Shown here: positions 55,201 to 64,000 of the stretch, piece by piece
Numbering within the stretch: the first letter of the stretch is position 1
Layout of the letters: each line of letters begins with the position of its first letter
From: Limanda limanda
Taxonomy: Eukaryota > Chordata > Actinopteri > Pleuronectiformes > Pleuronectidae
Reading direction: 5' to 3'
Assembly: GCF_963576545.1 (NCBI RefSeq)
Contig: NC_083646.1
Coordinates: 22,200,989-22,264,988, forward strand
DNA: 64,000 nt
Translations under genes and position numbers: made by a program
The notes under the pieces: generated by a model
Seen by the model: only the letters and a program-made list of their open reading frames with translations
What the model was told of the DNA's origin: nothing
Database searches by the model: none

Positions 55201-57950
55201 AGAGGCCTCGCCACGGAAGATAACGAGGCCGGGCTCGGTGATGTGCGAATAATGGCCGGACAGAGGTTTAGACATCATTAGAATAATCAGTCCTGATGTG
55301 GACAGAGATGCATGACAATACAGGGGAGGCCTCCTGATGGCTGATAGTAGTACACTAATTAAGATGCTGCTGGTGCATTGTTCTCATTCTTTGACAATGC
55401 AGAAACACTGTGTTTCAACCCCAGGGTGGGACTTTGGTTCTAATGTGCTCGTGCTCATTGTTTTATCCTAATATGATGATTATGTTTCCTTCAGACGTGC
55501 ACTTTGTTCTTGTGTGGATTGTGTTCTGTTGAGGTGAAGCCCTGTTGGACAGTTTCATTTGAGCAGATCTGCAAAAAAATAAAAGAGATATTATTATTTT
55601 TTTGGATTGTATCTTTTCTAGTTTATACTCGTGAATTCTCCACACTGCTGATTCAAGAGTTCCGCTGCTGCAGAGCATTCAGCATGTTTGAGGTTTTATC
55701 GTATTCTGCTACTCATCTCGCTGTCTGCCAGATTGGAAACCCCATTGATCATATCAGAATGCTAAAGTAATTGATTGCTACTGGTTATTAACCTCTCAGA
55801 ACTTTGGACCTGCTCGCCAGCCACTGAGAACAGCCTGTAATCAGTCACAAATGGCAGCCGCTAATGAAATTAGTTCCTGGTTCTGCCTCACAACTTTTTT
55901 TGTTCCACAAAGTATTGGCAAGGGCATAGAGATGCCATAGTTTACTCTCCCTGGAGAGCGGAGTGATAGAACAACAGCATGCAGATAATGAGCTGCTCTG
56001 TCTGTGTTGTCTCTTTGTAATTACTCATCTGTCTGCCCGAAATATAAGATCGGAACATGAAATGTTCTACTTACAGCAATGTATTTAATGTCTAATTTGA
56101 GTTTGAGCTTCTCGTTCCTTAGACTGTTTTAAATTTCAAATTAAAGTAATTATTTCTACATTATTTTCATCTGTTCAAACTCAGTGTGGGATAATGACAG
56201 AGAAACATTTAGCAGAGCTTATTCTGCATTAACTATTGTGTCATGAATCAGCTCAAATGCATACTGATATTTTTGGTCTTGAAAAGTTGATATGCTAAGC
56301 AAAATATTACCCCGCTGTGTGTCTGTGTTGGAGCAGACAGGTGGACAGGCCCAATATTGTGCTCACAGCATGCATATGGCAAAAGAAAATATCGTCAAAT
56401 ATTTTATCAGCTTAACTCTTAAAGGCATAATTCTGTTTTAAAGATTATAGAAACCTGGGTGTCACCTGGTTTCATTAGTGCATGTAAATCACAGTTGGCA
56501 GCATTCAAACTGTGGCCTGTAAGTTATTTCACCTGAAATAAGAAATGATAATATCATATGAAATTAACACTTTTAACTTTTTGCCAAAGATTCCCACTCC
56601 CCCACCGCCAATGTCGCACTAAGCCAAAAGGATACAAGTGGCATGGAAGTTCTATTTTGTCTGTTATTATGTAAATAAAGACAATAATAAAAGACCAAGT
56701 TAAAACAATGGAAAGTGAGGTTATGAAGATATCTTCAGGACCCACGGATGGAATTGATATTCTTGTTCCAATCTATCTTTCCCAAAACATGGGACTGTCC
56801 CTTCCATGCTACAAACCAGCATTTGACCAAATACAACTGCCCTGTATGGCTGCTTTTGTAACAGTGATTTCCTTTTTTCAAAGCTCTGTTTCACCTCATC
56901 TACCACACTCTGCAGAGCCTGGCATATTGAAGGTTTTCTACGGATTACCCAGAGTTTCTGAGTTTATCACTGAGCTGAAGTAGCCTGGTTGCCTCTCAAA
57001 GCATGACCACATGAGCGCTCAGCACTGTGTTTGGAAACGCCTCTGATTATCTTGTCACAGCCACAGAGTGAAATCCTCCGTCCGCTTTTGTTGAGGCTTC
57101 GCTGAGACTCATCTAATCATCTCCTTCAACAGTTTAGCTTCATGACATAAAATCTGAATATTAAGGAAAATAAAGAGAAGGTTGTGGCAGTTAACCACTT
57201 TCCTGCTTTACTATAGTGTGTGTGTTAGGCTGATAAAAGAATACCTGACAGAGGCTTTGGAAGCGTCATGTGGTGATTTAGGGACTCAATGCTTCTGTGT
57301 GTGTGTGTGTGTTTGTGTGTGTGTGTGAGCGCTGTGTGTGTGCTCTATCTTTGTGCAGACCAGTTTGACTATCAGCCCACACAGGGTGGGGGACTATTTT
57401 GGCTAGTGCTCACTCGACATGTTTAAGGGTTAGGACATGTCTTTATAGTTAAAGCTCAGCTTAAGGAGAAGTGTTGGGTTTGAGCACACATTAGTCTTAA
57501 AACATTTAAGAAGTCCCTGATAAAAACCATCATTGATTGTTTAAAATTCCAGCATTAATAGAACAAATAAATATATCAAAAAAACTATTAAATAGGAAAA
57601 GGCACAGCTGGGACTACAGGAGTTTAAGTTTGTCCAACCTCAAAGAGCTCTCCGCTGGTTTTTATATATTTAAAAAAAAAGATGTTAATATGGCAATTTA
57701 TAAAAAATAGCAATAAATAATAAGATCAAATTCAAAATAGAAGTAAGAGTTACGAGATCAAGAGCATCTGACATAACTATATATATATGTGCACACTATG
57801 TGTGAGTGAACTGCTTAGAGGTAAAGTGTTTGGAAATATAAACATGAATTTTTAAACATAAGTGCTGTGCTGAGTGAGGCCATTCTAGCTGGTGCTTTTT
57901 AGACGTATTTAGGGTTAAATCATGTCTTTACAGTTCAAGTCAGAATTACT
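52250..57950. other. Long non-coding stretch with candidate conserved patches
   Basis: No gene is supported. The 54690-54945 and 55190-55340 segments are repeat-poor and balanced (for example GCCACGGAAATTCCAGAGCA at 54822-54841) and may be regulatory. Short TG repeats occur near 54562-54605 and 57295-57335. AT-rich sequence with TATATATA runs is at 54400-54425 and 57775-57790. Confidence 0.35.
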
Positions 57951-58026
57951 GTAGTGTTAGGGGTAGTTAAAGTTTGGGTTAGGGGCGAGGGAATGCATAA
58001 CGTCAATGAGTGTCTCTACAAGGATA

Positions 58027-58029
<3 letters not shown>

Positions 58030-58057
<28 letters not shown>

Positions 58058-58083
58058 CTGCGTGTGTGTGTGCGTGTGTGTGC
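58030..58083. repeat. Interrupted (TG)n microsatellite
   Basis: TG dinucleotides with scattered CG/TC interruptions. Open frames across it encode His-Thr or Cys-Val runs and are not genes. Confidence 0.9.
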
Positions 58084-58099
58084 ACACTGAGGTCTGTTT

Positions 58100-58660
58100 G
58101 CCACAATTGGGATTGTGTAGCCATGGTGAGGGCTGTGAGAAAGTAATCTCCAGGAAGTCGTAGCCGCGGGGTGGAGCATATGTGGCATGAGGATGGCACC
58201 AGAAGGCTGCGTCATGGATGTCCAGTTGGCCATCTGTTGTAGTGCTGCAGCCAGGGCCAGGAAGCCCCCCAGAAACCACACAGGAAGAACAGCATTTCCA
58301 AAATGCCAAGGCCCTGGACAGCGCTCACTTCCCCGGGGTGCTCCTCAGCCCTTCCCAGACACTGAGCTTCAGATGCTCTCAGTGGGGCTCCCAGAAAACA
58401 TCCTTGACTGGAGTGACGAATCCGTGCGGTGCATTTGTTGGTTTGCAGAATGAGATCACTAGAGTGGAAGCAAACCACAGCATGGCTCACTCATCGGCCA
58501 AAGATCATTACTCTTCCTTGTCTGGGGCCAAGTCCTCAGGCTACTCCACTGCACTCCAAACAGGGAGCCCATTACCAGACCATGTCACTGTGGGCCTGTC
58601 CACAGGGCCTGAGGAGACTCATTGGCATTCCACTGCTGGTGTGATGTTGTAGCTGGGACA
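58100..58660 (-). other. GC-richer, frame-dense block, unidentified
   Basis: Over about 550 bases, long frames are open on both strands and composition is closer to coding than in the flanks. One minus frame reads ...STTTDGQLDIHDAAFWCHPH and continues ATYAPPRGYDFLEITFSQPS. Another reads LEMLFFLCGFWGASWPWLQ. I could not tie either to a family, and they overlap in different frames. The block may be a decayed exon cluster, a pseudogene or an uncatalogued repeat. Confidence 0.25.
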
Positions 58661-61600
58661 TATCTGTAATTCTGTTAGTGTACAGTGGAATTTCTTGTGA
58701 CAAAAACCGAGGCCGTGTTTCAAACAGATATAAAAGGACACTAGGGATCTTAGCAATGTGCAGAATTAATGATATCAGGCTAAATTTGTAATGTGTGTTC
58801 ATTTTGTGTGTCTTGTGGGTTCACACAAAAGCAGATACTGATGATACACTGATTTCACATAGTCACTTGTACTATATTCTCCCTGATGTCTTTACTTTCT
58901 AAACCAAAGGTTGACTTATAATATTTAATTATCATTATCAAGCTTGTTTGTAGTGTTTGAGGATCGATGTTTAGGTTCAGCTATGCTGGTTGTATACTTC
59001 TAGGGATGGCAGTGTTGGTGTGTTGGTGGGCTGTTCAATCCGCTTTAGTTCAGAGTTAAATTCTTTGATGGCAATGCATCCCATAGTTGTTAATCTATGC
59101 TCATCCATTCAAATATCTCAACATCTATTTAATGGTTTGTCACGAATAACATCAAACTGTACATTCACATTAGGGTTGGGCGATGTCCACTTAATTGGCT
59201 TGTGACGGTGTATACCTTTCAATACCCAGCACAAAGGATCCTTTCAAAACGTTTGAACCTTCAACAGCAATGGTCAAATGCTCACATAGACAATGGAGCA
59301 GACGTTTTATAAATTCTCTTATTCAAATTTGCCATTAAGAGATCTTAAAAATGTGTATTTATCTCAGGGGCCACAAGATAAAAAAATCCTTTTTACTTAT
59401 AATTCCTAGTTTTTGTTAACATCCCTTCACTACAGCTCAAGATACCTGAATGGCCCAGTAGGAGAAATGGGTGTGGCTTTGGTGATACTGTCATTAAACT
59501 GCAAACATGTTAAAAGTATGCAACAAAAATTGCTTTCCTTTTGGGGTTGTTGTTGTTGTTTTGAGCTGACTGCAAATAAAGGAGAGCAGGGTCCTGCACC
59601 AGTCTTTGTGAAATGGCTCAATATTTGTTTACTGAAACAGAAAAACAGGTCCACCTGACATACAAGTTGCACTTTTATATTTCAGCTTTACGCACAACCC
59701 ACCACCTCCTGGTAATTTCCTTTTTCCTTCTCTTTCAAGGGCCTTCATTCTAAAAATACATTCAGCTGAGATAGCTGTTGAATTGCCAGACTTGAGATAT
59801 AACTGTAGGTATGTGGGTGCTGGTTACACAACCCTGAGGTAACATAAAAGCTACTTTCTTCAAAGGTCAGATGAAAAGGAGGCCAGATGAAGTCTCATGC
59901 ACGCTACACTGTCCTTTAGAGAAAGGCCACAGCCAGATTGGGAGTGTGAGGGAGAGAGGCCGGAGAAAATGAGAGTGGAACACTTCTTAAACACAGATTA
60001 GCAAGAGGATTTTGTGGAATAATGAACAGTTTCCCCTGAGGACCATCACCTGCTCTGCGCCACATTCGTATGCATGCAGGCAGTGACGGCAGAATCTCTC
60101 CTGCCATGGACAATCCAATCAAATAAGTGCAGGGAGAGGACAACCTTTTTGGTCCTCTCAAACAAATGAAAACTGAACTGCGTTGTAGCATCTTACCCAA
60201 GGTCACCTTTCACCAAAGACTCCCCCGTCTCACTGTGGGACATGTGAGCTCCCCCTCTTCTGTAAAGTGGTACTGATCGGCCCGAACTGTGTGTGGTGTA
60301 GCTGCATCCACTGATTCCTTTCGGAGACAACAAACGCAATCCTTCTAATGATTGGATATATCAGGCTCAATTACTTTTTGTAGTTTCCAAGCAACGTCAT
60401 TTTTTTTTATATATATAAACCTTCTGATGGCACAGCAGCAGCAGTCAAATGATTAGACATGTCATTGCTTAACCCTGAGCTGTGTCAAGGTTTTCTGTTC
60501 ACACATCAGACAAATTGTTTGGCTCCTTGTGTCCCGCACATGAATGAAATATTATTTTTCAGCTTAGTTATTGTGATGGCAATCTGGAGATACAAGGCTG
60601 GAAACACCAAAGTTATCTATGTGTATTTAATAAGGGGCTTTCTGCAGAAAGGATCAACACAGGGAAACCGCAAGGGTCTATGAGTGAATATGCAAGACAG
60701 TCAAATACAAGGGTATTATAGGAGGACTGAGGCTATCTCTCTCAGCCAATCCAGACTGGTTCTGTAGGCGCATCTAAACAAAGACAACTGATTTACATGT
60801 GTTTCCTTTGGAGATAGGCACACATACTTTTAGTTCTTTGGGGGTCTAAAGGGTCTAACAGTTTTCAGGTCATACACAGTTCAGGTCATAACTTATTTGA
60901 ACAGTTTGTATATGTATGTAGAAAGGTCATAGAAGCCTTTAGACAGCCCTACAAAAACTTACTTTCCAACTACAACATTTCACACATACTTAGTTTCTAT
61001 TTGTCACATTCTGTTTTTCTATTACATTATATGTCAACTTCTTTGGTAGAACTGTAATAAGGGATATTAATGATGGTCAAATGTACATTTTTACACAGTA
61101 TTCTTTTAGAAGCAGTAATGTCAAGCTCTCATTATTACTGTGGGTAGTCAATGAACAGCTTCAGTGGGTGTCTAATAATGTCAAAAATTCTGTTAACACT
61201 GGAGTCAATTGAAAAGTCTGCATGTGAGAGACCAAATGATATCCTACTTGGCAGCTATGTGCACATATAACACAATGCATTGTAAATCATATCTAGTGGA
61301 GTTAAAAAGTACAGGTATTTGTTAATATATGTAAAATAATATAGAAATATATATATATATATATAGTACAGATACAGTACGTACAGTAGGAAAGGAAGTC
61401 AATGTACTTTGTTACATCCCACCACTACTAAAGTCTGGGTCACGTCAGTATTTTTATTCCTTGGGAATGGGAACTGTTTGGTTCCACTCTTGCAAAGCTT
61501 TTTCAATTTCGCTTATGTCCGTGATGTTGTACATTCTTTGAATTAAATCTCAGTTTATTTTCTGTGCAGTTATATATAATGCATCTTATTTGTGTAAGTC

Positions 61601-62990
61601 TTCTAGGAATGATAGCAATGGATATAAAAACAGTCCCTGTGAAGAGTTCAACATTGTTTGTGGTAGACAAGGTTGCATATATAATTATGTTACTCTAACC
61701 ATATGATCAGAATGTCGTGACAAAACGTGCAGACATTCAAGGTACTGAACATTTAAAGAGTTTGTATTCTTAAGCTTTGGCCAAGTGGTGAACGTGAGGG
61801 ATTTTTAAATTATATCTGATGTTCTGCTGTTGTTGAATAATTGATAGTGACAAAAGGCGAGTAGCTCAAAACAACAGTCAGATTTCTCTACAAATCATAA
61901 CTTAAGACACAATTTGTTGTAGTTTTTCTGTCATTGATATGACCGCCCTCCACAGCTTCATCTAGACATAACCAGTGGCAGAGATACAGCAATGCTATGC
62001 ACCAAACATTTATCTTTCAATCTGATCTGTTTTTTTTAGTTATATTTCATTACCTTTCCAGTGACCAAGTGAAAGATTCAAACATTGTCTCTCCACACAC
62101 AGTGAAATAGTGTTTTCTTACTTAAGCTGATAAAATTTGGCTTTCTAAAAATCTTATGAAATTGCATTTCTTTAATCTATGACTGAATCTAACTCCGTCT
62201 CCTTCGCCCCTCTAAAAATAATACTGTCACAGAAATTGAATATTGTCCTTTTCTTTATCATCACCAATCCCTTTCTGAACAGGTTTTTATTCTTTTCTAA
62301 ATAAATTTTTCCTCTTTTAAAAGAGTCAAGGCAATTTATGAAGACTTTCTTCAATCATGTCCCAGCAGATGCAGGTGGTTGAGATACCGCTGGGTTCAAT
62401 CCTATGGTAATCAGCAGCCTGAGAGGTGAAGCACTTCTGCACAAAGTTTGAGTTTTACTGTAAAAGTTGGCATCACAGTATTTTTCAATGGATTTAATCA
62501 ATCTTTTACGAAGTTGGCCTTTTGAATTTTACGTTTATCTCCCATGATGCATCGTGTTAGGGGGGACCCTCTTTCCCTGCTAAACGTTCACAACTGTCAA
62601 ACCCCAAACCCTTTATTTATAATACAAGTTGTCTTGTTTTTCTTTCTAATTTTGGATTCAATCCGGCTCTTCTTGCACATATGACTGTGCTGGATTCTGT
62701 AATGGAATGAGTTGGAGGTTGGGGAAAGCTCCTTTGTTGCCCTGTTGTTATTAAATACGCTGGCAAGACTTTGTGTCACGGCCCAGGTGCTGAAGAATCC
62801 CTCGTCCTTAGGCAGGCTCTCACATCACTGCCTTTGAGGAAAGTTGTAGAAGTCAGCTGCAGGCCGTCCTGCCTAGAGAGCAAAGCAGAGAGATGAGAGA
62901 TACACTGTCCTCCTGGAGATGTGGGACGAGAGAGAGATAGAGAGAGAAGCAGAGGGAGAGCAGTACTTTAAGTGACCTGGTGACATCACA
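58661..62990. other. Non-coding stretch, no gene supported
   Basis: TAGGGTTGGGCGATGTCC near 59171-59188 followed by GACGGTGTATACC resembles the start of a fish MITE but has no matching end. The 59880-60240 segment is balanced and repeat-poor (a possible regulatory element). Tracts of TATATA occur near 60405 and 61345-61365. Confidence 0.4.
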
Positions 62991-62992
62991 GC

Positions 62993-63118
62993 TAGGGCTG
63001 TGACGGTATGGATTTTTTCTCACGGGCTGTCCCCCCCCCCCCTTCAATAGCGAAAGGGATCCATCTAGTTTCATGCAGCCTTCATCTAAGGCACATTTCC
63101 TTATATTGTGCAGCCCTA
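62993..63118. mobile_element. Short MITE-like element
   Basis: A 126-bp segment begins TAGGGCTGTGACGGTATGGA and ends ATATTGTGCAGCCCTA, with perfect 8-bp inverted ends TAGGGCTG/CAGCCCTA. A C12 run sits inside. The ends resemble common fish MITEs starting TAGGGCTG. If the outer TA is the target duplication, a Tc1/mariner origin is likely; this is inference. Confidence 0.5.
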
Positions 63119-64000
63119 CAAAGGTGACGTATATTTATTTATGTCAGACCTACTATCGTTGAACAATAGTAGGGCGTAAATGTGTAACCAAAGCCTGGCT
63201 ACTTAACTTTAACAATGAACTTCAAAACAGAACTATTACTTTAAACGGCGAGTAAAATAATTGATTCACTTATGTCACACAGAGAACAAGAAAAACGTTG
63301 GGTCTTTGGTTTAAAACAAGTACGACTTTAGTCTGAGTCACAGTAAAACCGTTGTATTGATATATTTCACTGTCCTTTCTTGAGCTTGTTATTTAAAAAA
63401 TGTTGCACGGGAATGAGTGAGAGGCTTGGGTCAGTAATGGAACACATTCCCTTCAGTCATATCTCCCTCAGTTATTTTTGCAAGAGGCTGAAACATCTCA
63501 GTCACAGCAAAGACAAAACCGTCTCACCCTGCGTCTCCTCCTCTGCTGAAGGTGTCTCTTTCTGCTCATCAGCTCCCAGACACAGCAGCCATCTCCATGG
63601 TTTCCAAACCCAATTAGAGTGCCTGCTCCAATTAGAGAGTGGAGAGGGCTTGGGTGTGATAGGTATAGGAGCAACAAGACCCTGGCCTCGCTGAGTCAGC
63701 TAGCAACCCCCTCCGGTCCCTGGATTGTCAGAGTGCCGTACTTTTGTCTTTTTAATTCTCAATGTCTAAAAAGTTATCTACACAGCAGGCAACTGACCCA
63801 TGTTTTGTAATGTCCACAGGTTAGAACTGATGCCTAGTTGACATTGCAGAGACAATAAATATGTGTGTAAAAATTGTGTAGCCGTTTCAATTATCAATGT
63901 GGCTTCTGTAACAACTCCATACACCGACACGTTTGAGCTAATGGCAGCAGAGCAGTGGGTTCCATCTCCCCCCTTACGCAGCGCTATGTATTGAGCCAGA
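63119..64000. other. Non-coding stretch at the window end
   Basis: The balanced segment 63400-63720 has an open 104-codon plus frame (63380-63694) without recognisable domain. Nothing firmly coding. Confidence 0.4.

Overview
This window looks like an intergenic or intronic stretch of a ray-finned (teleost) fish nuclear genome. The evidence is AT-rich non-coding DNA, long CA/TG microsatellites, and remnants of transposon families typical of fish: L2/CR1-like LINEs, tRNA-derived SINEs, Tc1-like and hAT DNA transposons, and a probable Penelope-like fragment. There is no operon, phage, plasmid, CRISPR, rRNA or intact tRNA structure. The species assignment is inference from repeat types only.

Only one long, convincing protein-coding reading frame is present: an uninterrupted 458-codon gene at 2450-3826 (+). 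It closely resembles DRC2/CCDC65, the coiled-coil subunit of the ciliary nexin-dynein regulatory complex. It has no introns and is followed by AATAAA and a decayed A-rich tract, so it reads as a retrocopy whose frame has stayed open. A CpG-rich block (about 4.2-6.2 kb) and a compact promoter-like block with a ZNF143/STAF-type motif (about 50.5-50.7 kb) are the best candidates for transcription starts. Two minus-strand stretches (about 41.2-41.4 kb and 47.2-47.6 kb) look like possible exons of secreted or membrane proteins, but I could not identify them.

The most unusual locus is 28.0-29.7 kb. A 1207-bp element starts CAGTGTTGGG, ends CCCAACACTG and is flanked by a perfect 8-bp duplication (CCTACAAC), which is the signature of a non-autonomous hAT transposon. 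Inside it, in antisense, lies a broken canonical histone H3 gene (about residues 8-98 and 123-135, H3.2-like). That gene is itself split by a roughly 0.5-kb insertion. Part of the insertion resembles the sequence into which the whole hAT element inserted, so the locus is a multi-layer nest.

Other layers of repeats are: LINE remnants at 1.4-1.6, 15.2-16.4 and 32.2-33.4 kb, the last interrupted by a piece of hAT transposase; SINEs or L2-tail repeats at 16.5, 19.3, 39.6, 49.0 and 51.9 kb; a Tc1-like remnant at 22.2-22.6 kb; a probable Penelope remnant at 12.3-12.6 kb; a small MITE-like element at 63.0 kb; an array of palindromic tandem repeats at 42.5-43.0 kb; and two microsatellites longer than 100 bp. 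The remainder is anonymous non-coding DNA. Some less AT-rich patches (about 4.2, 11.4, 13.1, 15.8, 34.7, 54.7, 55.2 and 59.9 kb) look like candidate conserved regulatory elements, but this cannot be decided from one sequence.
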